Of a stretch of DNA of 62,000 bases, positions 44,661-55,995 are shown piece by piece. Position 1 is the first letter of the stretch; each line of letters opens with the position of its first letter. A program made the translations under genes and the position numbers. The stretch covers positions 140,001 to 202,000 of the forward strand of contig WPIO01000004.1 of assembly GCA_009760855.2 (NCBI GenBank), read 5' to 3'. This DNA comes from Cristatella mucedo. Taxonomy: Eukaryota; Bryozoa; Phylactolaemata; Cristatellidae. The notes under the pieces are model-generated. The model searched no databases and had not been told where the DNA came from. It was given only the letters and a program-made list of their open reading frames with translations.

Positions 44661-45536
44661 GGAGCAGTCGAGCTTTTTCATTTGAGCTGAGCTTCCATCT
44701 AGGTATTTGAGCTCTGCAAATTTCTTAGACCTCATGACCGCTGTTGAGCCACGACACGCCTCCACCGCTGTCATATAGACCTCTCGACGCTATAGATATA
44801 GACTTGTTGCCTTTGCGGTTGCACTTCGTCGCAGCCGCGTTCCGCTAGCGTCGGCACACGTACGTGCCTTGATGCTGCACTTGTAAGTCGCTTGCCGAGG
44901 TACAATGTTCAGGCGACCCTGCTATTCGACGGCGCGTCGGTTGAGACTATCACCGTTACGAGCGCCGAGTATGCGTCCTATCTAGGTACTGGCGGCGCGA
45001 CAGTCGCAACAGCCCGTTTGTAACAGCAACAACAGTGCAGTCTTCGCTAAAAGAGTGCTCGTCGCACTCATATCACCAGTGAGCGCGGCCGAGTGATCTT
45101 TTCTAAATCTGACCTTGTCGACCTTCAGAGGGTCTCTTCTGAGGCGGCAGCCAATTAAAGTGAATGTGGAGGTCCTCGCGCGCCGCATCCGCCGCATCCG
45201 CCGCCTCAGCCCGGGCCAGTAAGCGTCGCGGGAGATTGAGACACGTGCCGACCGGACGGGAGTACGTCAACGGGCAGCGGCGGGAGCCGCGTTGCGCCGC
45301 GAAGCGGCGTGCGCCACTCGGTGCGGTACTTGGAACACGTTTTCTTAACGCGGCAGGTACGGTGCATTACTGCCGGCTGGGCGAGCACCGCTGCCGGGAA
45401 GCCAGAGCTTCCGGCGTTAAATCGCTGCGTCGGTCGCGCAGCAGCTTCGACGGGAACCAATCGATCGTCTGCGTCGTGCGCCTCGTCGATTCCGCTTCCG
45501 GAACTTTCCTTCTACTGCACTTGTCGTCTAGGAATT
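44661..45536. other. Unique sequence, no gene seen
   Basis: GC-rich after 44800. Frames at 45164-45541 are Arg/Ala-rich and have no domain. A short 'catccgccg' tandem lies at about 45186-45203. Confidence 0.4.
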
Positions 45537-45706
45537 GGTGAGCCGTAACGGCCCGCTAGGCAAGGCGGTTTCTGTTCACGACCTCGGGACCGAGGTCGTG
45601 AGTTCGATTCCTGCGGTGGGTGATCCTTATTGCCACTGCAAGCGATGGCAATAGCCGTAAAGGCTCTTCTGTCGCTATATAAAAGAAGCTGTTTAATCAG
45701 CTAGCA
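45537..45706 (+). mobile_element. SINE1, full copy
   Basis: The head is 'ggtgagccgtaacggcccgc', with a B box 'agttcgattcc', body 'gccactgcaagcgatggc', and end 'gctgtttaatcagctagc' followed by a short T run. It matches the copies at 5813 and 30768. Confidence 0.9.
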
Positions 45707-45847
45707 TTTTTGCTGACCTTTAACTCTTACGCGTAGACTCGGGGAGGCAGTTGGAGTGAAGCTGACCTTGGCTTCCGTTGTTGTTGAGCCGCGCCGCGAC
45801 TAGCACGGCAGCGGCGAGTTTAATCCGAAGTCGAGCTATTTACTGCA

Positions 45848-45965
45848 TAATAATAATTATTATTATAATAATAATGCATTTGCTATAGCGTCCTCAGAGG
45901 ACTCAAACTGTTTGAACGCACATTACAATTTCTTCAAAGGAAGAGTTTGATCGAATGGTTAGTGG
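45848..45965 (-). mobile_element. LINE-A 3' stub, minus
   Basis: A mixed AAT/ATT tail is followed by a diverged inverted terminal block ('gcgtcctcagaggactcaaa') and 'gatcgaatggttagtgg'. It is about 120 bp long. Confidence 0.75.
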
Positions 45966-46199
45966 ATTTGCGGCCAGATGCCGGGCTTGCAAATGCTGCT
46001 TTGGTGGATAACCTGAGCGACAGGCTTGCAATCGAACTCTGACGTGTACGCGATACATGCTTTGGCCTTATTTGTCCGCCACTTATTAGACACGTGATGC
46101 GAGCCAGTAGAATTAGCCGTTACTTTCCTTCTGGCAATACCCAGCCACTTAATACCTGCCATGTAAGCCACCCTTTTCAGTCGCAGCGAGTGACACGCA

Positions 46200-47418
46200 A
46201 AATGGCTGCTGTGCAGACAGTGAATACCTGATGTCGGACCTAATTTTCTTATGCTAAATGCTGATAAAATTAAACTCCTACCCAAATGATATTCTAAACT
46301 TTCGGCTGGACAAAGACACGTTGTTTTTCTATTGGTGGCGACGGTCACAATGCGCTTGTATATTTTATCTTACCTCTTTGACTCTCTGACCTCTGACCGC
46401 TCCGTGTTTTTAGTAGCTTCAGTCGAACGACCGCTTCCACATCTCACCGGCAGGTTCTATCACTGTTGAAGATTAGAGGCTACCTACGGTGGTGGCTCGC
46501 TATAGATTTTTCCAGCTCTCGGTCCCTGTTTAGGCTGAGATACTAGAATTCCATTAGGGCTGAGCTACCGAAAAAAAGGGACTGACTCTGTGCAGCCGGT
46601 GATGAATCGGGCTGCAAGGTAAATCAGACAATCCCATAGATTCAGCCATGTGTATCCTTTGCTTAAGGAGCCCCAATGGCTTCCTGTTGGTGAATCAATA
46701 TAGAGACTCTAACGTTGACCAAAAAGGCCCGCCAAGGCCCGGATCCGTCAATTCAGGCTGAACTGCAACGCCAGTTTCACTTACGACGTGCTCTCTCAGA
46801 TCTTACGTAAATGGAAAGAGAATTAGCATCATCTCTATTTTTCCTCATCGTTAAGACCGTCAGTGACTGAAGCTTTGGCTCTGCCGGTCCTACACTGTAA
46901 ACTAGCTGCCACAATGTTTACGTAGCGACATCTACTCCCCAGGTACACTGTCCAGGTACACTGTCCATGTACAATCTGTCCAGGTACACTGTCCAGATAC
47001 AATCTGTCCAAGTACAATCTGTCCGGGTACACTGTCCAGGTACACTGTCCAGATACAATCTGTCCAAGTACAATCTGTCCGGGTACACTGTCCAGGTACA
47101 CTGTCAAGGTACAATCTGTCAAGGTACAATCTGTCCATGTACAATATGTCCAGGTACAATCTGTCCAAGTACAATCTGTCCAGGTACTGTCTGGCGCATC
47201 CTTTGCAGCTGCCACTTCCACGCTACTCCCACGACATCCAAATACTTCGCCGTGCTTCACATTCGTCTCTTTTCGCATGAGATGAGTGTTTGCTAGCGTG
47301 TGCTCACTGGGAAGCACCTGGGTTTAAAGTACGCCATAGAAAACTACCCAGTCTGCTGAAACCCAGTTGGTCTTTTTGGTATGGCTTTGTGGAGTTAGAG
47401 GCGGAGATGCGAAGATTC
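46200..47418 (+). mobile_element. LINE-B, decayed copy containing a minisatellite
   Basis: It enters in the RT region (FLMLNADKIKLL, near 46245) and continues through a matching 'ctcggtccctgtttaggctg' stretch, 'gatgaatcgggctgcaagg' (the MNIAARL region) and 'tggcttcctgttgg'. It reaches a minisatellite at 46938-47186, resumes with 'tctggcgcatcctttgcagc', and ends in 'tttgtggagttagaggcgga'. Many stops and indels show great age. Confidence 0.75.
46938..47186. repeat. 13/15-bp minisatellite (CCAGGTACACTGT / CCAAGTACAATCTGT)
   Basis: About 17 tandem units of 13 and 15 bp occur, and a block of about 63 bp repeats at higher order. The array lies inside the LINE-B copy at a spot where intact copies read 'acgacatctactctccaact'. 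Frames over it give repeating WTD/YLDR peptides that are not genes. Confidence 0.95.
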
Positions 47419-47495
47419 ACGTGTACAAAGGTAACAGTGCAAACCACTCGATCGATAGTGGGCCACTCGCCGACACCATTGCTGCTGCCCCGGTT

Positions 47496-47611
47496 TGGGT
47501 GAGGGGCAAAGGGCTCGAGCCCTCAACGACTAAGGTCATGGGGTCGAGCCTTGCGACATATATAAGTATAACGCGCCTGTATAGAGATAAATTGTTGTTG
47601 GGATGCGCTAT
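47496..47611 (+). mobile_element. SINE2, diverged copy
   Basis: A B-box-like 'gggtcgagccttgcg' and the end 'gcgcctgtatagagataaat' then 'gggatgcgctatac' match the SINE2 3' half. The A-box region is poor. It joins a LINE-A copy directly at 47612. Confidence 0.65.
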
Positions 47612-48002
47612 ACCTCAAATCCTTTGAAGACCGTGCCTTTAGTTCGTATGCTTCCAAAGCCTGGAACTCACTCTCGACTTGCGTCAAGACAACTCCTGAC
47701 TTAACCAAATTTAAAAAGAAACTAAAAACGCACCAATCTATCACAGCATTTAGTGGGTCCCTGCGATTCGTTCTTTATGTGCTTCTGCGTGCTGACACTG
47801 TGCATTCTGCCACTAATAATACGTGCATCCTGAACCTGTGCATGTCACCCCTAACCATGTTATTCTTGTTGCTTATCGAGCATGCTTCCACTAACCATCC
47901 GATCTTGCCTCCTTTGCAGCAAGTTTGAACTGCCTTAAAAGAAATTAAGTTCTATGAGGTCGGTGCATCAAATGTATTACTGTTATTAGTATTACTAGTA
48001 TA
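47612..48002 (+). mobile_element. LINE-A 3' copy
   Basis: It starts at 'cctcaaatcctttgaagacc' in the C-terminal ORF and runs to the 3' UTR and a poor tail. The hairpin is diverged ('tgaggtcggtgca'). Confidence 0.85.
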
Positions 48003-48005
48003 TAC

Positions 48006-48862
48006 TTTTCCTCCCCGCGCTAAAGAGCGGCCTCGGGCGACTCCAAGCGTGGTGTGGACCTTTACTTGATTTCTCCGTAATACCTTCGGGTATTCCGCTG
48101 CTATCTTCGCTGTGACTATTTATGAGCTGTCCTCGGATATGCTACACAAAACAGGACCTGCTTAGCATAAGATGCGATGTCGCCATTTGTCGATACCTAC
48201 CGGCGGGCCTTCTCCGGCGGGTCAGTGAGAACCTTCCTGCATCCTGCGTTCGCCCTATCAACAGCTCGGCTATCAAACCTACGACTCTTAAGTTTATGAA
48301 TATGGCTGCAAGGCTGGTCTTCAAGTCCCAGCGGTTTGAGCACGTGTCACCTCTGCTGAAAGAGCTAGGATGGTTGCCGGTTGAGCAAAGGATACAGAGC
48401 AAAGTTCTTACGCTGACCCACAAGGCCCGCCACGGCTTAGCTCCTTCGTACCTAGCTGAACTGCTGCATCAGTTTCCGCCTGTTCGCGCCCTCAAGTCCT
48501 GTGTGGACAATAAATTAGCTGTCCCATTCCTCTGCTTAAAGACAGTTGGCGACAGAAGCTTTAGCTCTGCAGGTCCTAGACTGTGGAACTCGCTTCCACA
48601 ATTCTTACGCAACGACATCTACTCTCCAACTGCCGACTATGGCACATCTTTTTCAGCGGTCCTGAACTGCTACTTCTATGCTACTCACTACCTCGACTGC
48701 TCTCCTGACTCTGCTGTGCTTCCCACTTTCTCTTTGTTGCGTGAGACGAAGTCTGTTGGCTACCGAATGCGTACCGAAAGCCGCTTAGGCTGTGAGTGCG
48801 CTATACAAAACTCTCCTGCGTAACACCCACATGGTCTTTATGACTTTGTGGAGTTACTGACG
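48006..48862 (+). mobile_element. LINE-B internally deleted derivative, 0.86 kb
   Basis: 48006-48295 matches the 5' leader and first 58 codons of LINE-B (36016-36304). 48296-48862 matches the last ~570 bp (44074 onward). About 2.64 kb carrying all of the endonuclease and most of the RT is missing. Both ends are intact, so the element keeps the sequences needed in cis and resembles a non-autonomous passenger of LINE-B. A CA microsatellite follows directly. Confidence 0.85.
48122..48823 (+). CDS. Chimeric LINE-B ORF across the internal deletion, 233 aa
   Basis: The first 58 residues equal the LINE-B N-terminus (MSCPRICYTKQDLLSIRCD...). From about residue 59 the frame continues as the C-terminal domain (MNMAARLVFKSQRFEHVSPL... 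to GCECAIQNSPA and stop). No stop or shift occurs, although the full-length copy nearby is riddled with breaks. The C-terminal part is the cleanest in the window. It lacks the endonuclease and the RT catalytic motif, so it cannot act as a retrotransposase. Whether the fusion protein is made or useful is unknown; a simple young deletion copy is the conservative reading. Confidence 0.55.
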   Translation: MSCPRICYTKQDLLSIRCDVAICRYLPAGLLRRVSENLPASCVRPINSSAIKPTTLKFMNMAARLVFKSQRFEHVSPLLKELGWLPVEQRIQSKVLTLTHKARHGLAPSYLAELLHQFPPVRALKSCVDNKLAVPFLCLKTVGDRSFSSAGPRLWNSLPQFLRNDIYSPTADYGTSFSAVLNCYFYATHYLDCSPDSAVLPTFSLLRETKSVGYRMRTESRLGCECAIQNSPA

Positions 48863-48863
48863 G

Positions 48864-48868
48864 ATACA

Positions 48869-48915
<47 letters not shown>

Positions 48916-48921
48916 CACACT
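48864..48921. repeat. (CA)n microsatellite
   Basis: About 50 bp of CA grows directly from the LINE-B terminus 'gacggatacacac', which may have seeded it. Confidence 0.95.
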
Positions 48922-48944
48922 AATGCACACTCATATAAAACTAT

Positions 48945-49085
48945 ATATAGCGACTGAAGGGCCTCAATTGCCAACACTATCGCTTATAGTGAACAATATA
49001 AAGTGCCCGCTGCAGGACTCAGACACACGACCTGTTCAGTGAAGCGTGATCACTTTACTCCTCGGCTAAGAATCGCGGTGTCCAA
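48945..49085 (-). mobile_element. SINE1-related copy, diverged, minus
   Basis: 'tatagcgactgaagggcctc' and 'aacactatcgcttatagtg' resemble the inverted SINE1 tail and body. 'gcaggactcagacacacgac' is a decayed B-box region on the minus strand. Confidence 0.6.
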
Positions 49086-49686
49086 AGCCTGCTATTTCTT
49101 AAAATAGGTCCAGTCCCGGGCTCAAGATGTACGTGGCTCTTATAGCCGAAAATCGCTGCTGAACGGCGAGACGTATTTCTTAACGAAGGCACGTCTCGCA
49201 TCGCAGCCCTTAGCGTAGCCGAGCGAGCATATGGTTTCAAGTCCTTCATCAAAGTCTAGACTTAGGCACGAATGCCAGCTCCTGCTGAGCGACATGGGAG
49301 CGTTACCATTTTATTGCAGCGAGCCAGCGGCCGGTGCATGTCTGAATGAACTAGACTCGGTCATGACTCGGTCGCGACGCAGAGCAGATGCCCCGACAAG
49401 CTTGCTAGTGGCTTCCCTAGACAGTAGAGCGGCGCTGAGACCAAACGCTGGGTCAGCTGATTGAGCAGCCGATGGGTCAGCCGATTGAGCAGCCGATTGA
49501 GCGGCTCACTAGCACCAATCACCAGTGCCAGCACGTCGCGCCACTGCAGTCGGCAAGGTAGCCATGCTCGATCGCAAGCCCCTCATTTAGCCCTCAGCAG
49601 GTGCAGGCGAAGCGGTGCCGCTGCTGACGGCGAAACGTTCGCCCTGGCGCCCTGGCCCTCCGCCTGCTCGTTCTGCTCATTTAGCT

Positions 49687-49738
<52 letters not shown>

Positions 49739-50936
49739 GGTGCGCGCACCGCTGGCCGCTCTCCTTCGGCCGCCGCTCGAACCCAGATGGTAGTCCCCAG
49801 CTTTAGAAAGCTTTTTTTTATTGCCTTTTCATTCTTCGCTGCTCTTTCTCTGGCCTTTCTTGAGCGCATATTTCTGGCACGAGCTGTTTCTCGCAATTCG
49901 CAGGCGTTTCGCGAATCAATCGAGCGAGGGGCGAAGGACGGCGAAGGTCGGGGCAAGCAACGCTCGCATTGTCACGTGTAAAGCGGCCAGAAATAGATCT
50001 ATATCTTCGTGGCCGAGTTCCAGGAGGTCGGAGGCTAATTCCTGCCAGACCCTACCTTACTCCGGCCACGCTGCCGCTCGCCATGCCACTGAGCGAGGGT
50101 AAGACGAGCGGCCGTCAGGTTAAACCTCTTTATAATAACGCATGCGCCAACCACAACAGGGGAACTAAACAAGTCTGCAGGGAGGGTCCTAAAAAAAGTA
50201 CAATATAGGGGCGCGAGATGACGCCTCAAGCACGAACAAACGTGTTAGTTGGTCAGTCGGCTTCCGTAGTCCTGCCGTTGTACCGACTCCGAATCCAACA
50301 ATATGAGCGTACACCGTAAAAGATCCGGCTAGCTGAGTAACTGCTCGGCTAGTCGGAGTCAACGTCCACCACAGTCGAGAGCTTCCGCCGAAAGACGCCA
50401 ACGCACGGGGGGTCACGAACACGCTACACGGGGAACGCAGAATATACAAGTCTCAACAATGAGCCTGCTATCCAGCTCAGCTCGGGCCTTGGGTACTCGT
50501 CGCCTTGCGTGCGTGGCTGCATCTCCGGAACACGCCTGCACGAATCCAGGTGCATCACTCGGCGAAATCGGGAGCCTCCAGCTCCATGACTTACTCGGCC
50601 AACTTCTCCTACCCAAGAGCCCAGGTGACCTCACGTCACCGAACATCCGGCCATGCCGTAGGTCCGAGCCCGGCCTAGTCGGTGATCCGTACCCTCATTA
50701 CAGCCGTCCGGTCCCAGCCAACCAAACCTAGCCTGGGTACATCTTTAAGGGGGCGCTAAGCCCAAATGTTTCGCTGTTACTACTATTATTGTCGCGAGCT
50801 CGCCCGCCCTCGGGCGCTACCGCTGCGTGCAATTCCCCCTAGGCGCAGGCGGCGTTACACTGCACTGGCAACGAGGTCAGTAGTCACGTGTCTACTAGAG
50901 TCGCCGATCGCTGAACGAGACGGTGTAGATCGAAGC
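49086..50936. other. Unique sequence, no gene recognised
   Basis: A CCG run at 49688-49738 gives poly-Ala/Pro/Arg frames. The 50200-50760 segment is moderately GC-rich and has no domain. No exon is supported. Confidence 0.4.
49688..49738. repeat. (CCG)17 trinucleotide repeat
   Basis: An uninterrupted run of CCG units lies in GC-rich DNA. Confidence 0.97.
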
Positions 50937-50938
50937 GT

Positions 50939-50949
50939 AGATATATATA

Positions 50950-50994
<45 letters not shown>

Positions 50995-51200
50995 ATATAC
51001 ATATATATATATATACATATAGCGGCAAATATATATATATATATTGACATTTTAATATATATGACGGTGTATATCAAAACGTAGATATATATGTATATAT
51101 ATATATATATATATGGTATATGGCGGCGTATATCGTGGCGAATATCTATATATATATTCATATTTTAATACATATATGTATATATATATATTATATTGTG
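50939..51200. repeat. AT-rich microsatellite cluster
   Basis: Several AT runs are separated by short related spacers ('ggtgtatatcaaaacgtaga', 'ggcgtatatcgtggcgaata'). These suggest an old tandem unit of about 80-100 bp whose AT cores expanded. Confidence 0.9.
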
Positions 51201-52682
51201 GCTTATATCGGTATCCGTGAGCTTTTCCTGCAAGCTTTTATCGAGCAGCGCTGAAGCTGCGTGATCTCTCAACGCTCCATTCTGCTGTGAGTGAGTGAAT
51301 TGTATTCTCGCGCGAAGCTCGCATGCGTATCGATCGCGGCGCTCTTCTTTAGCGGACGGAACTAGAAGCGCTCAGTGATTGCGGCGGCGGGGGGCGGTTC
51401 CTGCGCCGCTTCGGTTGTCGCTCGCCGTGAGCTCCTGTTCCAGCTCGCGGTCAGCCAGCGCCGTTTAGTGCAAGCCACACGCTGCCGGCCGCTGCCGACC
51501 TCTGAGCTGCCGCCGCCGGCAACCGATTGCGTCCCCATCAATCGGCGCTACGCGGCTTCGGCGGCGATTTTGCCCTCTCGTCGTTGAGAGCGACGAGCGG
51601 CAGCTGCTCCGCGATGCCAGGTCACGTCATCATGCGATTACCGACTCCACCATCGCCGCTGCCGTCGCCGACGCCACCGCCGCCTCGGCTAACCGCATCG
51701 CGCTGGCAGCACTAGAATTAAATCGGTGCCAAAGGACAAGTTAATGCGTAATCACCCGATTATCGGGTGATGTAACGCGACGCGACGGTTCGGCGGCGAT
51801 TGCGAGAGACGGCGCTGCGTGGAGCTCGTTGCCGCTGCCGTTGCAGCGAGCCGCTAGACTTGTCCCCCCCCCACCCCGCGCGCGTGCAAGCGAGCCTGGA
51901 TTCGAGCGCTTTGAGAACTCCGTCCGCCGACAAAGATGCCGGCGAATGCAAGCTCAGAATGTTTGCGGTGGCATCGCTTTGGCACTTTGGCATTCAACGA
52001 TCGAGCGAAAAGAAAAAGAACGAGCTCTTTGCCGAGAGCGGCGGCGGCGGAGGCGGCGTGCTGTCTGCAGGATGATTGCGGAGAGATAAGTCGCGACGCG
52101 GAGCAGAGACTGAAGCCCATCGCACGCGGCTCGAACTGAGCCGCCGCCCCTCCACCCCCAAGCATCTCGCGCGCGCTCAGCGTCACTTCCCTTCCGGTAA
52201 CGAGGGCGCGACTTGCGACGTCGCGTCGGCGATTGAACCTTGGCAGAATCCTTTGCTGACGGCACGCGCTTTGCTATTTCTTCAAATGATGTGGTCGTCG
52301 CTCTGAGCGCCGCGTCGATGGCGCCGCCATTTTGCACGTTCGTCCGCACCAGCCGCTGCGAAACGAGCTGTGACTCTGCGACCACGTCGGAATCGTTCAC
52401 CGTCGCGAACTCTTCGTCGGCGTGCACTCGCGCCTTCGCACGCTCCGTCCCATCTCGTCAGCTAATCCACGCGGGGCAAGCCCGTCGTTAGCGGGCGGGC
52501 GCGATTAATTAGATTGAAACAGAACGAATGCGGCACTCAGCGCGCGGCCTCCGCTATGGGCGCCGGCGCAAGGTCGCGAGCACTGCCGAGCCAGCCGGCA
52601 CCGACCGGTCGATGTTTCGCCCTTGGGCGAGCGTGTGCGCCGATCTTGAGAGCTCTTGTAGCGGCACGTCTTTGGCACAGTC
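51201..52682. other. GC-rich unique sequence with a 21-bp palindrome
   Basis: Perfect palindrome 'atcacccgat-t-atcgggtgat' at 51751-51771. Overlapping frames on both strands have no recognisable domain. Confidence 0.45.
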
Positions 52683-52812
52683 ATGTGTATCTCCGTCTGT
52701 AACTCCACAAAGTCATAAAGACCATGTGGGTGTTACGCAGGAGAGTTTTGTATAGCGCACTCACAGCCTAAGCGGCTTTCGGTACGCATTCGGTAGCCAA
52801 CAGACTTGTCGC
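52683..52812 (-). mobile_element. LINE-B 3' stub, minus
   Basis: On the minus strand it runs from 'aagtctgttggctaccgaat' through 'gtgagtgcgctatacaaaac' to the 3' end 'gagttacagacggagataca'. It fixes the LINE-B terminus, because three independent copies end at the same place. Confidence 0.9.
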
Positions 52813-53897
52813 TGTTTGCACTTTGGCGTGTCAACCCTCGCTAGGTGGCCTGCGCCTCCCGTTAGAATTTGCTAGCTCCACCATCGCTCGCCGATAGACG
52901 CCCACCGCCGGCCTCGGCCGAGCACGCGGACGCGCGACCTTGCGTGACGTTGCGGGTTTGCGTGACGTCGCGCCTCAGCGCTGGCCTGAGCTCGAATGGC
53001 AGTCTACTGCGACAGCTTGACAATGCGTGCGCTCCCACTGGCCACGCGACTGAGCTTCGCCCGGCTCACCCACACTGAGGCGGCTCACTTCCGGTCATTA
53101 GAAGGTTGCCAGATTGGCCCGAAGCAGTAGCATTCAAATTCAGCCTGAGCCGAGACTGTGCCCGCAAAGCAGGTCGTGAGCAGCGGCGGCGGGGCTGCAG
53201 GTGATCAATGCCACCCATCCCGTGTCCTGCTGTGGAGCCACCGAGCTAGCTCATTACAGAGCAATCCTTTTCGAAATAATCATCCAACTGTAGAATAAGC
53301 GAATAATCACCCAACTGGAGAGCTACGGAATTACGCCGCCCCGTCGAAGTCCGAAGCCATTAAACGACGCGCAGCGATCGGCTTTCAAGCCGCGCTTGTT
53401 CGCTATGCTGCGCTAATTTGGTTTGCCTAAACTACCACCTACAGAATGAAGATAGAAAAGTCATTTCCGCAGCCACGGGGAGTCAATCCTGAGTTCGCTA
53501 GTGCGTGATGATTTCGCGGTCTGCCGAACGGTGCGTGCGTGCGCGCATGCGCGCTCACTTTCTCGCCGCGTATCGCGCCGCTGCCGTCTATTGCCGCTCT
53601 CGAGCAGTGACGTCCCGGTGCACGTCTGCGCCTCCATCGCGCTTCGACATACGACATACCTCGAAATCGAGTACCTTACGCGACAGCGCGCAGCGCACTT
53701 CCGCAGTTCGCGCCCACGTGCGGATGCGGAAACGCTTGAAGCGTTCAGCTCAGCCGGGCATTCGCGCATTCCTAAAAGTTCTACACACGTAAGGTCGAGC
53801 GCCGCCCTGCACGGGCAATTCGAGCTCCGACCGGGAGTAATCGCCGCTCAACCAACGCAGGACCGCAACGATGAGAACTGCGAAAGGGACAGCGACA
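52813..53897. other. Unique sequence, no gene seen
   Basis: Frames up to about 158 codons (53501-53977) end in the GA tract and carry no domain. Confidence 0.4.
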
Positions 53898-53924
53898 GTG
53901 AGAGAGAGAGAGAGACAGAGAGAG

Positions 53925-53967
<43 letters not shown>

Positions 53968-53968
53968 G
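53898..53968. repeat. (GA)n microsatellite
   Basis: GA units with a few GACA and GGAC interruptions. Confidence 0.95.
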
Positions 53969-54040
53969 CATTCGTAGCGCAGTCTGCGCGACCGGGTCGA
54001 GGCGGCATCGAAGACTTTTTGCGTCGCTTTGCTTCACCCG

Positions 54041-54076
54041 CCGCCGACGCGCTACCGTTTCGTAGCGCGTCGGCGG
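54041..54076. repeat. Perfect inverted repeat, 15-bp arms
   Basis: 'ccgccgacgcgctac' (54041-54055) and its complement (54062-54076) have a 6-nt loop. Confidence 0.9.
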
Positions 54077-54114
54077 ATTGTCTGCCAAAAACCTCTTACC
54101 AAACCTATGATAGT

Positions 54115-54337
54115 GACAGAGAGTGAGAGAGCTGAGAGTGAGAGCAAGAGAGCACAGCAAAGCTCGTGCAATCAAGCAGCAAGCACAGAGAGACAGACAC
54201 AGACAGAAATAAAGAGAGAGAGAAAGCAAGAGACAGCAGGAACAGAAAGAGAGACAGACAGACAGAAGGAGAGATAGAGAGGCACAGAGACACACATACA
54301 GACAAAGAGAAAAAGAGACAGTGAGAGAAAGTGAGAT

Positions 54338-54395
<58 letters not shown>
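54115..54395. repeat. GA/GACA-rich tract
   Basis: Mixed GAGA, GACA and AGAAA units lead to a pure GA run at 54340-54394. Confidence 0.9.
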
Positions 54396-54398
<3 letters not shown>

Positions 54399-55136
54399 GG
54401 TGGTAAGGCCAGCGAAATGACGGTGAAAAGTGAGAGAAGAGGAGGAAATCACGTCGGGTAGGCTGATGGCTGACTGAAATTTAAAGACTGCCACAGGAAG
54501 TCAAATGCCATGAGAGGGCCATCGTGTCATCGCTGCCACAGTCGTTGTGTCGTGGATTGTTAAGCCTGTTTTCTTAGCTCGCTCCAAAGCTCGGTCCAGA
54601 TCATTTCGTGCATGAGTTCGAGTTATGGCACGCGTCAGAATGCGTCAGATTACTGGATGACCTGAGCTTGCCTGCATCGTCTGCTGCCGATCTGACGAAA
54701 CCCTCTAAAATTATTTTGGATCAGAGTCGGCTACGTTGTGCTACACCAAACGATAAGTAGCGTCTTGGACTGACGTCACCGCATCTGCTTAAGCGGTTGC
54801 CAAAGACCCATTCGTCGCTCGTGCGCATGTATGTTTGCGTGTGTGTGTGTGTGTATTCGTGCGTGCGTGCAGGCGTGTGCGTGTGTGCATTCGCGCGTGT
54901 GCATGTGCGTGAGTACGCGATTTGTACGCACGTGCATCGCAACATCGCCGGTTCGACACCGCGAGCTCGTCGGCGAAAGGTACGGCCTCGCGCACCTGCT
55001 GCTGAAAGTAGCCTCTGTGGCGATGGCAGACGACGACGACCCACCATCAATGGCGGCGAGCTTATTGCCGCCATTAATGTCAGCGTCCCACCAACAATCG
55101 CGTTCGTTTGCTCGCTTCTCCTTTGACGAGCGGCAA
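54396..55136. other. Unique sequence with a degenerate TG tract
   Basis: A TG/CGTG-rich stretch lies at about 54826-54915. No exon is supported. The frame at 54831-55430 runs into the next GA tract. Confidence 0.4.
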
Positions 55137-55138
55137 GC

Positions 55139-55203
<65 letters not shown>

Positions 55204-55387
55204 GAGCGAGAGAGAGAGCGAGAGCGAGAGAGAGAGAGAGCGAGAGCGAGAGAGAGAGCGAGAGAGAGAGCGAGAGAGAGAGAGCGAGAGAGAGAGCGAG
55301 AGAGAGAGCGAGAGAGAGAGCGAGAGAGAGCGAGAGAGAGCGAGAGAGAGCGAGAGAGAGAGAGAGCGAGAGAGAGAAAGAGAGAGC
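55137..55387. repeat. (GA)n tract with regular GC interruptions
   Basis: About 250 bp of GAGAGAGAGC units; C interrupts roughly every 8-12 bp. Glu/Arg and Ser/Leu frames here are artefacts. Confidence 0.95.
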
Positions 55388-55536
55388 CTCGCTCTGCGGG
55401 GCCTTCGACCCACGGTGTGATTGCTTTTGACACTTAAAGGAGCGCGCGAAAAGCGCTCTCTACATCCGGGCGCAGATGGCGCCGCACCAGCGGCGCGCAG
55501 CGAGCGACGCCGTCACGCGAGCTGCCCTTTTGGACG

Positions 55537-55573
55537 AGCAGCCTCTGCCGCGCCAGCGGCGGCAGAGGCTGCT
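55537..55573. repeat. Inverted repeat, 15-bp arms
   Basis: 'agcagcctctgccgc' (55537-55551) and its complement (55559-55573) have a 7-nt loop and no mismatch. Confidence 0.85.
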
Positions 55574-55995
55574 TGTTCAACGCTAGCGCTGCTTCGCCTC
55601 GCGGGGCCTCTAGCAGCGGCAGCAGCAGCAGACGTCCGCCATTTGCCACGACGCCGCGCCGTGGTAAATGGCCGCTTCCCGCTCGTCGCTTTTTCTCTGC
55701 CTCTCCTCGCGCTCTTCGATGGCCGAGCGCGAGGAGAAAAAGAATGAAATTCTCTTCCTCTTTGCTGCAGCCGCCGAGAACCTGCCGCTGGCGCTTGCCG
55801 CGAGGCGCCGTCGAAAAATGTGTACATCACTTGAGACTAGCGCGCACCCGCGCTCAACGCAAGTGCGACGCACCCGAGACTCCATTTGAAAATTAAGGGT
55901 CTTTGCGTACAGGCAAAAGCTACGTAGAGGCTCGGCCTCAATGACTCACCTACCGGCGGACCATTGCTGCAACTAAAAACAAAGGTCAGTGTAAT

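Noticed and set aside
45959-46348. 129-codon minus-strand ORF
   Set aside because: Lies partly over the decayed LINE-B copy (coding on the plus strand) and has no domain.
46832-47317. ORF with repeating WTD/YLDR peptide that could look like a repeat protein or a CRISPR-like array
   Set aside because: It is the 13/15-bp minisatellite. Units have no unique spacers, and the genome is eukaryotic.
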